Shown one piece after another: positions 21,782 to 31,993 of a stretch of 64,000 bases of DNA. Within the stretch, counting starts at the first letter, position 1; every line of letters begins with the position of its first letter. The position numbers were made by a program, and so were the translations under genes. The stretch is from contig JARFXM010000011.1 of assembly GCA_029532625.1 (NCBI GenBank), positions 3,051,501 to 3,115,500 of the forward strand. The letters are read 5' to 3'. The notes below the pieces were generated by a model, which saw only the letters and a list, made by a program, of their open reading frames with translations, searched no databases and was not told the DNA's origin. The stretch is from Lomentospora prolificans. Its lineage: Eukaryota; Ascomycota; Sordariomycetes; Microascales; Microascaceae.

Positions 21782-23222
21782 TTATACGTATTCATAGCAA
21801 AGGAGTCCGCCAGCGATATCCATGACCTCCCGAATTGTTACGTCGGGAACAAGACCAAACAGATTCAGGACGTGGTTCAACGTGGTCTCATTACCAGGAT
21901 CGCCCCTAGGTTCTTGAGGCTCCGCATCCTCGGGAGGGCGCATGGCATCGGGTGGCAAGTCGACTCCGGGAGGCAGTTCAATTTCGGCTCCGTCCCCGCC
22001 ACCAGGAAGTGAAGGGAACCCAATATGATCCCAGTCGATGACACCCCAGTCGATATCGTCATCACCACCAGGGAAGTCGAGGTTAAACCCAGGGCCATCA
22101 TCCCCTCCGGCCGCGGAACGAGGAGTGGGCCGCCGGGGGCCGCCGGAAGTCGGAGGGGCAGCAGGGAACCCCTCCGAACCGTCTTGCGAGTTGCGGCCTC
22201 CGATATCAGTGAGACGCTTAGGAAGGTCAATAGCTTGCCATTCCCACCAAACCTTATCGAGCCAGGTGTGGTGGAGGTAGAAGATCGGGTCGCCAGGACT
22301 CGCGATGGGATCCATCATCTATATACACGGTTAGTGAATCGCTCGATCCTGGAGAGAATGGATTTGTAATACCAGTCCACTGATCGCCCCATGGCCGGAG
22401 AGGTGAGGCGAGCTTTCAAGGCAAGGCCACACGTCGACGAATGTGTCACTCTCATAACAGCGGTCGATAAAGCGCTGGCTAGCTCGCAGACTTCGAGTGT
22501 TGTTGACAAAGCGCGTGATACAATGATCTGTGATCTTGTAACCAGGCCCAAGGCTGTTGATATAGCCTGCGAATGGCCCGTCGGCGATACACCCCCTCTC
22601 GCCAACGCCGTCCCCACCAAAGCCGGTGTTTGGGTCGAGGATGTCCGACTCGCTTACCCTCCCGGCGTCACGTGTCTCATCCCAATATCTAGTCTCTCTA
22701 GTTAGACAGTCGAGTAGTGCAAGGTTGACTTGAAGGAATGTATTACGTACGGTTGAGTCCCTTCGTATCCGCATTCTGTCCTTAGTAGGGTCTCATGTGC
22801 GTGGATAAAGTACCTGTGGAATGGAAGGAAAGCGCCCTAAGATCAGAGTATTATCAGTGCAACCGACATTTACCAAGTTAGACCAGACTATCTTACGACT
22901 CCATGGATGATGTGGGCTTGAATCTGATGTGCTGCTTGGAGCTCCTCAAACCGGTTCTTAGCGCCATCAAAGCCGTATTTTGGTTCTTTGCTCAGCAAAC
23001 ATAGCTCGGCGTCAATATATGCGCGCTTCTCGTCGTTGCTTAATGTATGCCTAGTTCCGTTACATCTGTTAGCTGCCCCACATGATCTTCTGTAACACCA
23101 TATAGAGGTTAAAGTACAGAGACGAACCATGCCCGGCGCTGGGAAATCCTGGAACATTTGCCCTGCGCAAGAACAGGGATCGCCACCGCCAAAAAGGCCA
23201 GGAGGGACTTCGCAGCAACCAT
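21782..23222 (-). CDS. Secreted tyrosinase (type-3 copper monophenol/diphenol oxidase)
   Basis: Five exons (23222-23128, 23050-22897, 22836-22751, 22688-22373, 22318-21782) encode 395 residues. A signal peptide (MVAAKSLLAFLAVAIPVLAQ) precedes KCS. CuA ligands are H73, H81 and H90, in AAHQIQAHIIHGV and GAFLPFHRYFIHAHE; the usual PWHR is PFHR here. CuB ligands are H206 and H210 in PHLSGHGAISG and one His of FYLHHTWLD (232/233). The pair QPYWDETRDAG and DPIASPGDP are the family's core motifs. Tyrosinases oxidise phenols to o-quinones (melanin-like polymers, or modification of secreted phenolics). A Pro/Gly/Asp-rich insert of about 100 residues follows the CuB site, before the closing VMDIAGGLLCYEYV. 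Most likely an active extracellular enzyme. Confidence 0.93.
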
Positions 23223-24556
23223 TTCAAGGATATCGGCGGAGGGAAGAAGACTTGAGGCTTAGTAGTCTCTCCCGGTAATTGGCACAGCAAGGCCAGTCCA
23301 CATCATGACTCGATTCTTAATAGTTCAAGACGATGGAGAAATGGGCTCGTTATAAGCCAGATCCCGGCACTACCGCCCCCGTTGGACGATGGCCCCGTGA
23401 TGGAAAACGGACCGTACTGTCGATTAAACCCATGGTCAATCTTCATTTCGGCTCCAGCACAAAGAGTGTCGTCCACTGGAACAATGTTTAAAAATGGACT
23501 TGCAGGGTTTGTGTGCGCCGCCATTGGTGCAATTTAGCCATATATTAATTAGGTGTGCATCCGACATATTGAATATAGATGTCCCATCGGGCCACGCCAG
23601 TTCAAAAAAGCGGGGGAAAATGGATGCCATGTTGGCTAAAGGCAAATCGGGGCCCGCCATTCCCGGTTTAGGGAAGCCAACGGAGACGGGAGCTCCTGAC
23701 GGAGGGTACTGAAAATAACTACGGGCATCTGCTGAGATTAGGGGTTTCTGGCGGAATCGAGCAGCAATCGGCCGAGCAGAGTCCTTCTGCAGCTGTTCGG
23801 TCGTACATGCAATCTGTAATTGAGCTGCGCTCTACGCCTGGATCGGCTCGACGTCGATTCTCGGGAATCCGGCACGAGGCCATCGGTGGAGGGTCCGGAG
23901 TCGCGGGGGTGGAGGAAGCTCGGTGGGGCCGACCGGGTCCACGATGTTTCTTTCATCATCGTCGGCTATTCGTCAATGGCTGGCTGCTCAATGATGGAGT
24001 ACGCGCGTCTGGGACCGGGGTTGTGGGCAGGTTTTGACGGTTCTTGAACACGCGTCTATGGCTACCGAATCGCATCTCGGTATATTAAATTTCCTAAGGC
24101 ATATATGCATTGTGATAACGGGGAATTTCTTTCTTGGTCTCGTTCTCAGTGCTTGTGGACCCTAGCTTCATCCATGATATGTGTGGACATGAGACGGTAG
24201 CGGGAGCGCGCTCGCTAGCTTCGGGTCAGTCAATGTCATTGTCCAATCATGACTGACTGATTACGTCTCCTCGTTGATTGCATATTAAGGGACGCGTATC
24301 ATTGCGGTAGTGATGGGTTTTGACCTAGTAAATTTCGTTCTAGAAGCTATGTCCTAAAGGTGTAGTACTTCGTTGTGCCTTGCTTTTGAGTGATGTGGAG
24401 ATGGAGGCTCTTACCTCTATATAACTTGAAAGCTAGCTCTTTATCCCAACTAGACTTCCCCTTCCTCTCCCTGTCATCTTGACTAAAGCTGCTTCCTCAG
24501 GGTATTATCACTACCACTCCCCTTAATCATCTCCTATAGCTGTCATAGTAGTCACG
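23223..24556. other. Intergenic, divergent promoters of tyrosinase and dioxygenase
   Basis: It lies between two secreted oxidative enzymes transcribed away from each other. Overlapping minus frames at 23303-23524 and 23436-23660 are short and match nothing I know. No gene called. Confidence 0.4.
24418..24424 (+). promoter_or_regulatory. TATA-like box of the dioxygenase gene
   Basis: TATATAA sits 133 nt upstream of the ATG at 24557, followed by a CT-rich stretch (24450-24510), a common arrangement in fungal core promoters. Confidence 0.5.
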
Positions 24557-25979
24557 ATGAAGATTTCAGCCCTCTTTTCTGCCCTTGTGCTTACACCCAT
24601 TGTGACAGCTCATGCAAATCACGATGTCGAGCATGAGCTTGCTGTTCGCCGCGAATTCCTCGCGAACAACAAGGCTGACCTTAGCCACTGCGCGGAGAAG
24701 CTAAAGAAGCGTGGCCATGACAAGCGAGCCCTCCAGCGCCGTAGCGAGATGACCCGCAAGTTGATCAAGAGGTCTAACATTGAAGGTGGATACTAGCCTT
24801 TATTACTATCCCCAGCTCAACGAGTGTTCCTTTACTCACTATAAACGCAACCTTAGCCCGCCAAGACACCAACGAGAATGCTCCCTGGAACAAGTCCCAC
24901 CACTCCGACGAGGAGTACAATTTCGAGACCGACACTTCTATCGTTTTCTCTGGTAACCGGTCTTGCATTCTCAACCCCGAGGTTACTGAAGGACCTTTCT
25001 GTGAGCACGGCCCTTGCTTATCACCCTCATTGCATGATCCGACTAAACTAACCCCATCCCTAACCAGATGTTGCCGGCGAGGCTATCCGTCAAAACATTG
25101 TTGACGAGCAAGAGGGTGTCCCACTTGCCCTTGACATTCAGGTCATTGACGTCGAGACTTGCGATCCTATTGAGGGTGCTTACATTGAAATCTGGCGTAT
25201 GTATTTTCATGATACAACAAAACATTCATGCTAATATGTCTTAACATCCTCCGCATCCAGACTGCAATGCCACTGGCGTCTACAGTGGCGTTCTTTCCGC
25301 GATGAACGGCGCCGGTGCCGCCGATCCCACAAACCTGGACAACACCTTCCATCGCGGGTATCAGCCCACCGACGCGGATGGCGCTGCACAATTCGAGACC
25401 AACTTCCCAGGTCACTACCAAGGCCGCGCTACCCACATCCATCTCATGGTCCACCTCGACCCCGAGGTTCGGGAGAACAACACCATCGCGGACCTCAATG
25501 TCGCCCACGTAGGCCAGATGTACTTCGATGACGACCTCATCTCCCAAGTCGAGCTTTTGGAGCCCTATACTGCGAACAAGATGCCGCTCACGGTCAACGC
25601 CAATGATTTCATTCTCGCTCAGGAGGCCGCTGTTACTGACCCGCTTGCCGAATACGTTCTTCTGGGAGACGGAGTAGAGGAGGGCATCTTTGCCTGGTAC
25701 AGCTTCGGTGTCAACACTAGCTACATCCGCGAGGTGTCGGCTGCCGCTACTTTGTATGAGAATGGCGGTGAATCCAATCCCAACGCCGGCCTCGGCTTCG
25801 GCGGTGGTCCCGGGGGTCCTGGGTTTCCTGGGGGTCCTGGAGGCCTATGCATGCCCGCGGGGGGCTTCCCTGGTGGCTTCGAGCCGCCTGAGGGCTTCCC
25901 AGCTTTGCCTCCTTGTGAGGAGACGGACGAGCCTGCTGAGGGAGATGCTCCAGTTGAGGAGCCCGTTGAGGAGCCTTAG
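24557..25979 (+). CDS. Extracellular intradiol ring-cleavage dioxygenase
   Basis: Four exons (24557-24785, 24857-25000, 25068-25196, 25261-25979) encode 406 residues; the first donor is the weak GTGGAT. A signal peptide (MKISALFSALVLTPIVTAHA) is followed by a basic propeptide-like segment rich in KR/RR. The intradiol fold begins LNPEVTEGPFYVAGE. The four non-haem Fe(III) ligands are visible: Y175 (ATGVYSG), Y220 (GHYQG), H226 and H228 (ATHIHLMVH). The enzyme would open catechol-type rings between the hydroxyls outside the cell, as in fungal degradation of plant phenolics. The C-terminus is a Gly/Pro-rich repeat (GGPGGPGFPGGPGG) ending in acidic EPVEEPVEEP, perhaps a flexible wall- or surface-interaction tail. 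Confidence 0.93.
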
Positions 25980-26759
25980 ATCCGAGGTCCGAAGATGGCA
26001 GGGGACGCCACATCTTTTTGGCCGGTTTCGGCGTAAGAGCGGGAAGGCAATTTAGATGGGTGTTGCTGGGCCTACAAATTGGATTGAGCCGCTTAACCAG
26101 CCGCCGTTTTGAAAATTCGATAGTCTTCCCATCGCTTGGTGATTATTTTTCGAGAAGCACTATCCATAAAATGGAATTTGTCACTTTGAAGAATGACGCT
26201 CGCATTTCTATTGAGCCGGCAGGTGGTTAACCCGAAGCACTAAGATATGCCGTGCAACTTTGTCTTTTAGCGTATTACCCCGTATGAGGCATAAATAAAA
26301 TAGAAATCATGACCATTTTTATGAATACCCATAGATGAGGGCGCCATGATTACTGTCTTAATATTGTAAGAAATAGCCACAAGATATCCGTTCTGGCAGT
26401 CGGTTTGATGGGTCAATTTGATATGATCCTTGTTCCCCACACCCGAATAATGCAAGTGAAGCCAGTGCAACCCTGGGTTGGGCTGCCAATCCGTCGCTCG
26501 AATCAACGGTCACTCTTCACACCAGTATCTCTGGCAGTTAGGTCCTTGCTCTATACATCGGATGCAGAGGTGAAATGCGACGCAGCGCAGCAGTAAGCAA
26601 TGGCGGGCGCTTTACCGCGAGTCGGGGTTAGAGAACCCTGCGATTGTCTTATCGATGATGTCTTACCCGAGCCACGAGCCATTCTCGTGCTACCCTCGTC
26701 GGAACTGAGCACTAATTCGACCAGTTAACAGGCGAAGACCTCCAATCGCCCGTTCTCGT
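25980..26759. other. Intergenic region
   Basis: 3' side of the dioxygenase gene. Nothing supported on either strand; a sharp change to broken coding remnants follows from about 26760. Confidence 0.4.
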
Positions 26760-28126
26760 TTGCAGGAATGCTGGCGACAAGGTCCCTAGCCGATTATGGA
26801 AGACTCTGCTATTCTCCGACATCAATTTTGCATGCGACATTGAAGAAGACCGCGCCTGGAACGCGCCCTTGCACGCGATCAATGTGGACTTCCGCAGTAT
26901 ACGCCGATGGTTGGCGCGCAAGACATGCCTCCATCGGTTTGAACCTCCGCTGGGGACGGCGAACGAAATTCTTCCGGGCCTAAGCGACGTGGCCAGAAAG
27001 CTGTCAAAATCCTCCGTCGGATTCCGGACGGCCAGTTTCAAGCCTTTAAGTAGGCTCCCTTTTGCCTAGGTTGAAAGGACTCGAACTTCAGGTAATAACG
27101 CCAGTCATGCCCAGCGGTATCGGCGACTTGGATGAGATTCTCCTCAAGTTCATCTACACGTGCGACACCCTGGAGGAGTTCCATCTCCTTAAAAGATGAA
27201 GCCCTGGATATCGCCGGCCTTGTGAGATTTGGGCTGTCCAAACACAAGTGTTTGAAGCGGCTGGTGTGCCACCCAGAGAGCGATAATAGTGTGGGAAGAT
27301 GACGGGCGACGAAAGAAGCGCATCTAGGAACACGCCAGATCTGGCCATTGACCCGGAAAATCTGACCAGTTTCCTGATTGACCAAGAGTCGAACCCTTTT
27401 GGTCAACTCGACTTGGAGTTTAATATTGGGCTATCCTGTACGCCGGCCGTGGCGGCAAGTGTCCTGCTTTTTGGATCAGTTTTCAGGTTATGATTAATCC
27501 ACTAACCAATTATTTTTCTTTTTCTTTTCGTAAAGACGTTGCTCCCTCAGGTCTACAGAACGTCACATCTCAAAATCATCCACATAGGCCAGTCCGAAAA
27601 GACCTCGCCGAGCATCCCTGCTGGGGCACGTACCATGAGGGCGAGACCGACGATGAGGGAGACCAAGGAGATCCCGCATTGCAGGGTCTGAGTGAGGAAC
27701 TCTGGGAGTTGACATAATACAGCGAGCTTCCGCTGTCTTGGGAACCGAGGGTCAGCTTACTGGCAAGACCGACAAGGAACCCAGCTTTTCCGACGAGGAA
27801 CTGACTCTCCTGAGGGGATGGAACCTCAGAAAGGAATTTAGGGACTTCTTGAGCTGGGTATTCCGGCCGATCGGCATTCCCTCCGTGGAGACGGTCTTTT
27901 ACGGAGACTACTACGGGCGGTTTGCACGACCCAGCCATTATATATGGGCAGAGAGATGACTTGGAACCCGGGAAAGCCGTATGGGATTTACCTGCACGGA
28001 GTTCACTGGGTGGAGGGCTGGAAGACCTACAACTCGTCTATCCAGGCTTGTCCGTCGGGTGTGATCTTGGAGCGATTCGGTGTAGATGATCATGAAGATG
28101 ATCAAGGAATGGTTACGGACCTTTGA
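26760..28126 (+). pseudogene. Decayed F-box/LRR-like gene remnant
   Basis: Coding-like pieces in the same orientation but in shifting frames. Near 26830: INFACDIEEDRAWNAPLHAI. At 27075-27200: LKGLELQVITPVM, then GDLDEILLKFIYTCDTLEEF. At 27205-27300: ALDIAGLVRFGLSKHKCLKR with VCHPESDN. At 27340-27400: AIDPENLTSFLIDQ. At 27840-27960: SVETVFYGDYYGRFARPSH. This order (distance terms, KHKCLKRLV, a yardstick region, then FYGDYYGRF) recalls fungal F-box proteins with leucine-rich scoring regions. Stops separate nearly every block. Some breaks could be introns, but I found no set of GT..AG joints that closes the frame. Family assignment is tentative. Confidence 0.4.
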
Positions 28127-28147
28127 TGAGTGTCCACCTAGCGAGTA

Positions 28148-28529
28148 TTAGTACGGATTCCAGTTTGAATCAAATTGAAGTTCGATCCCGTATTCAGCGC
28201 ACAGATCGATCGCCTCGATCCTCCATGTATCGGGCTCCAGGTGTACATTCAAGTAGTTATCCTCCTCTGTGGCGTTTGGTACCAGGTTTACTGGGGAGTC
28301 GGTGGTGTAGGTGGGCCACTCTGCGAACGAAGCGGCTGAAAGAGAAATGCCAGCCGTATTTGACCTGAGTGGTTCAATATTGAACCCACTGGAAATCGCA
28401 TTTGGATCTCTCGTGGGCAATGACGAAGAGCAACTTGTCAACGGTGCCCGGCGATAAGTCGAGGTACGAGCTGGTATAATTGGCCATCGGTGAGATTCGC
28501 CTCGACATGTCGCAGTTGGGGAAAATACC

Positions 28530-28560
<31 letters not shown>

Positions 28561-29200
28561 AAGAAAGAAAGAAAGAAAAGAGAAAATGGCATACTTGGCC
28601 GAATGCGTCGCGATCGCGAAGTCGTGAAGATTGCCGTTGTTGACAGTTAGAATGGATGTGGGATTAGTGTCGAACCTGTATTACTGTCTACGGTCCCTTC
28701 GCATGGCGCCCACTGCTCGGACATGTGGCGCCTTCCTTTGACCGCCAGTCAACGGACTGAGTTCCGGAGCTTAAGTTAGCTGATACCCTGGCCATGCAGG
28801 AACGGTTGCCCTTCACCTTTAGCGAGTATGTTGGACACGGCGCTTCGACGGGATAAGCGTCAAGGATCGCCTGCATGACATGGTCTCTATTAGAAGCTGA
28901 GAAGAGTGCTTTTAGCAGTTCTTTTGCTTCCTCGTCGGTCTCGGTGTCGGATGTGAAGTAGAGGGCGATTATTGGGCCTTCGTCATTATTTGCGCCTGTT
29001 AGTCTCGAGATGTTCCTGCAGAAGTGACCTTTGGCTGAGTGCCATGCCGGATGTTCCTTGAGCATGATGTGGCCGCTGATGGAGGGCCAAAAGGCGAAGG
29101 GCCCAGCCTGTCCCTCTTTAGAAAGGACCGCCAGCGAAGCCCTACAAGGCACTCGCCTGAATCATCTGAATCGGTGTGCTCGAGTACACCAGGGAAACCA
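28148..29200 (-). pseudogene. Carboxylesterase (type B) C-terminal remnant, frame-broken
   Basis: Minus-strand pieces match the last half of a type-B carboxylesterase. The segment PSISGHIMLKEHPAWHSAKG, then ISRLTGANNDEGPII (the region holding the catalytic Glu), then LLKALFSASNRDHVMQAILD lie at 29110-28830. A second frame reads NNGNLHDFAIATHSAK near 28640-28590. A third frame reads LPTRDPNAI and SFAEWPTYTTDSP, and ends with LEPDTWRIEAIDLC near 28220. A 29-nt A tract followed by (GAAA)n interrupts the reading between the second and third blocks. The N-terminal half with the GESAG serine is absent upstream. The intact esterase at 51.4-53.7 kb is a different paralogue. Confidence 0.65.
28530..28580. 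repeat. Poly-A (29 nt) plus (GAAA)n microsatellite
   Basis: An uninterrupted run of 29 A at 28530-28558 continues into about five GAAA units. It lies inside the esterase remnant. Such A-tract plus microsatellite tails resemble the 3' end of a retroposed copy or a slippage expansion. Confidence 0.95.
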
Positions 29201-29839
29201 ACTACAGCAGTTAGTTAGTCATGGATATCAGTAATAACATCTACAATCGACGCAGATATCAGCATCAATGGCGCGACCTTGTATGGACGGGTAACCGGCG
29301 GCTTGCTTAAGATAAAAGGTATGCTTGTACTAGGGTTATCTGAACATGGAAAGATACGGCTCTCCTCAACCATCTGAACCGGATTGAAAACTGATAGATG
29401 CATTAGGATGTGTGGGATGATTTTATTATGTTTGTGCCAGTTTATTCGGTGAGCTATATCGAGGGTTTGCGCCTATTTCAGCCGTCATAGTTCGAAAAGA
29501 AACGAGCCAATAGAAGAGGAAGGGTACGGGACCCCAAGTTCTAACCGAATCGGCTTGAGGTGTTTACGAGCAATTATCGAGGAGGGTAAAAAAGCTGGTC
29601 CTGGAAGGATTGATGTCACATTCATATGTTAACATAGGTCTTCAAAACACTAATAATTTACACGCCGTCTGCTGGTTTGACAGCGACTTCATCCATGAAT
29701 AGCTTCAAAGGTTACAGCGCGGAAGCGAAACCTAATCTTCATTATGAAATTATTTTATATTTTTAATCCCTTCTTCCCTACACTTACAGTTCTCGCAGGG
29801 AGAGGGTATTAAGGTTCCCCCAAGGTAATCATGAGGAAA
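29201..29839. other. Intergenic region left of the inversion
   Basis: No gene supported. If the inversion inferred at 29862-31993 is real, this stretch was originally the far upstream region of the split gene. Confidence 0.35.
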
Positions 29840-31492
29840 TCAAACTACTTGACAGATTATCACTATATCCCACAAGATCCCGTCGCTTCTGTTGAAAATG
29901 CCCTTGACTTTTCTGTTGAACTTGTCTTCAAGTTTCTTGCATGCCATACTTACCCAGTACGGCTCTCCACCGATGCCATTCACGAAGAACCACTGCTCTC
30001 CTTGCATCTCCTCGACCTCGCTCCCCCCCGGGTAATATCCTCCAGAGTCCGATTCAAGCTTCGTATCCATCACAAACCCTTTCAGGACGTCTTCCTGGGG
30101 TTCCCTTGCATTCTCAACGTTCTCCAGGACGGCAATTATGGATTTAGCGGCTCGTTGGAGCTGGCAAATAGCAGCGTGCCTGTTCATTCGGTCCTCCATG
30201 TTGAGTTCGTTAAACTTCTGGCACTCCTCCTTGCCCGGCCGTGTGCTGCCATCCGTTGAATTATCCAAGGCAAACCCTTTAGCGGGCTCAACAATGTCAA
30301 TGAGGAACCTCGCCAACATAGCCCTGTTCGTCAAGATCATCTGCAGAGTTTTCCAGTTGACAGGGTTACTAAATATTCCATGATAAATCGCCGGTAGCCA
30401 GCCCAAATATGGCCCAAGCGCGGAAAATGTGCGCCGCGTGAGGGAAAATATTAGGTTCCTGATTGCTCCATCATCTCTCACCCGCTGGTATACCTGGGCG
30501 ACCTGATTCAGCAGGTACTCCGGACTGATCAAGGACAAACCACGAGAGATGGCCACGTTGATCAGGTTCCTAGTCACGTTGTCACTGCCGTCTCGTAAAA
30601 TCCCGCTCGCAGTCTCTAAGAGGACGTTCGCGTCGGTGACGTGCCTGAAGATGGTCGAACCCAACACTGTCCCCACGAACTTCCCTGCGTTGATAATCTC
30701 CCCTATAACGGCAAGCTGCGACATGGTGCTCGCGATGGTTTCGGCGACGGCGCCGGCTGCCCCACCAGGGAGCTGAGCAACTTCCATGAGGATTTTGATC
30801 GTTTTGCCATGTATAACAGAGGCGCTCCCGAGAGCACTACTGCCAGCATCCCCAGCGAACTTGACCAACTCTTTAGCTATGTTAGCACCTTCCCTGGCGA
30901 TGATTTCAGTCGCTTCGGCGCCTCCTTGGATAACACTACCAGCGGCCTCGGCAGAGATATGTCGCGCCGCCCTAGAAATAATCTCGGCACTCTCCCCAGC
31001 TACCCCTCCAGTGATCTGGGACGCCTCTATCGAGATAGCAGCAGCGCCACCAACAATGTGTGCGGCTACCTGAACAACCCCACCTGCGCTATCACCGGCC
31101 AAGTTCGCAACACCCGCCGCGATCTTGAGGGCTTCTCCGGATATACTCATCGCTCCGTGAAACGCGCCAGTGGCGGCGTCTCCCATCATCATTGTGGCCA
31201 CTGCGGCTATTTTCCCGGTCGCGTCGGCCACATCAGCCACGCTCTTGATGCCCTCTCCGACACTCTGACTGGCAAGGTTGGGGATGTTTTGGGAGATGTC
31301 GCCTACTAATTCGACGATGGCGAGGCCGTGCCCGACTACCTCTCCGGCAGCGCCTGTGGCAGATTGGACGGCTTCTCCGGAAATTTGGGCAGCTCCGTTA
31401 GCGACTGCCACTATGCTACCGACTGCACCACCGACTGCATGTTCGGCGATAGTGGCCGAGTGCCCTGCGATGGCTGCTAGGTGGTCCAACAT
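29840..31492 (-). CDS. N-terminal part of a split lipase-like gene (Ala/Gly-rich helical repeat protein)
   Basis: One open frame of 550 codons from an ATG at 31492. Residues 1-270 are built from loose Ala/Gly-rich amphipathic units (VGGAVGSIVAVANGAAQ, ATGAAGEVVGHG, GGAAAISIEASQITGG), suggesting a membrane- or lipid-surface-binding helical array. Residues 280-430 are more ordinary helical sequence. Residues 505-543 read EQWFFVNGIGGEPYW and GIFNRSDGILWDIV, the opening strand of a fungal lipase-like alpha/beta-hydrolase domain. The frame then runs into seven unrelated residues and stops. The hydrolase core that should follow is on the opposite strand at 31994. A TATAAATA box lies 162 nt upstream, so this half could still be transcribed, but the product would lack the nucleophile. 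Confidence 0.7.
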   Translation of the reverse strand: MLDHLAAIAGHSATIAEHAVGGAVGSIVAVANGAAQISGEAVQSATGAAGEVVGHGLAIVELVGDISQNIPNLASQSVGEGIKSVADVADATGKIAAVATMMMGDAATGAFHGAMSISGEALKIAAGVANLAGDSAGGVVQVAAHIVGGAAAISIEASQITGGVAGESAEIISRAARHISAEAAGSVIQGGAEATEIIAREGANIAKELVKFAGDAGSSALGSASVIHGKTIKILMEVAQLPGGAAGAVAETIASTMSQLAVIGEIINAGKFVGTVLGSTIFRHVTDANVLLETASGILRDGSDNVTRNLINVAISRGLSLISPEYLLNQVAQVYQRVRDDGAIRNLIFSLTRRTFSALGPYLGWLPAIYHGIFSNPVNWKTLQMILTNRAMLARFLIDIVEPAKGFALDNSTDGSTRPGKEECQKFNELNMEDRMNRHAAICQLQRAAKSIIAVLENVENAREPQEDVLKGFVMDTKLESDSGGYYPGGSEVEEMQGEQWFFVNGIGGEPYWVSMACKKLEDKFNRKVKGIFNRSDGILWDIVIICQVV

Positions 31493-31993
31493 TATTGAAG
31501 GAAACCCAGCCGCGTGGGCAATTACTTCGGTATGGAAAGTGGATATGAGAAGATAAAAGGTAAAATGCGGATTCTCAAAAATTTAGTTGCGTCCGAATGA
31601 GTGCGTTTCTTGTTGCTTGTATGGGAAGGAAGATAGTAGAGATGACACCGATATATTTATACCCTCTTTGGGGATAGAGCTATACTACCTCTATCAGGTT
31701 ATGTTGAAGATAAGACCCTAGAGGGACTGTCCCCGACCTATCCGAATAACCTGTCAGTAGGTAAACTCAGCCTGAAGAGGGATGTCTCGAATATGCTGAG
31801 CCTTGCCTGACTGACACGAGGCCACTGCCAGTTTGGCACCTCTCAAACTTGGCGAGTATGCAGTAATTAGTGGGTTAGTAGCTGAATAAACTCACCGAGA
31901 GAGAGAGGAGGCCAGGTCGTGATGACATGCTCCGAGCTTTGATATTTGACGGCTGAGTTAAACTTGCTGAGGGAGAGTAGGCTAGATAATAGT
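29862..31993. other. Inferred inverted segment (about 2.13 kb)
   Basis: The N-terminal half of the split gene and its promoter lie reversed relative to the C-terminal half. Both proposed ends fall in short ATAGT/ACTAT sequence (ATATAGT read on the minus strand at the left, ATAATAGT on the plus strand at the right). Re-inverting between these points joins codon 544 (GT|C) to GAA TGT GCC in the same reading frame. Flanking inverted repeats are not evident. Confidence 0.65.
31654..31661 (-). promoter_or_regulatory. TATA-like box of the split gene's N-terminal half
   Basis: TATAAATA read on the minus strand, 162 nt before the ATG at 31492. It lies inside the inverted segment, so the promoter moved together with the N-terminal exon. 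Confidence 0.5.
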
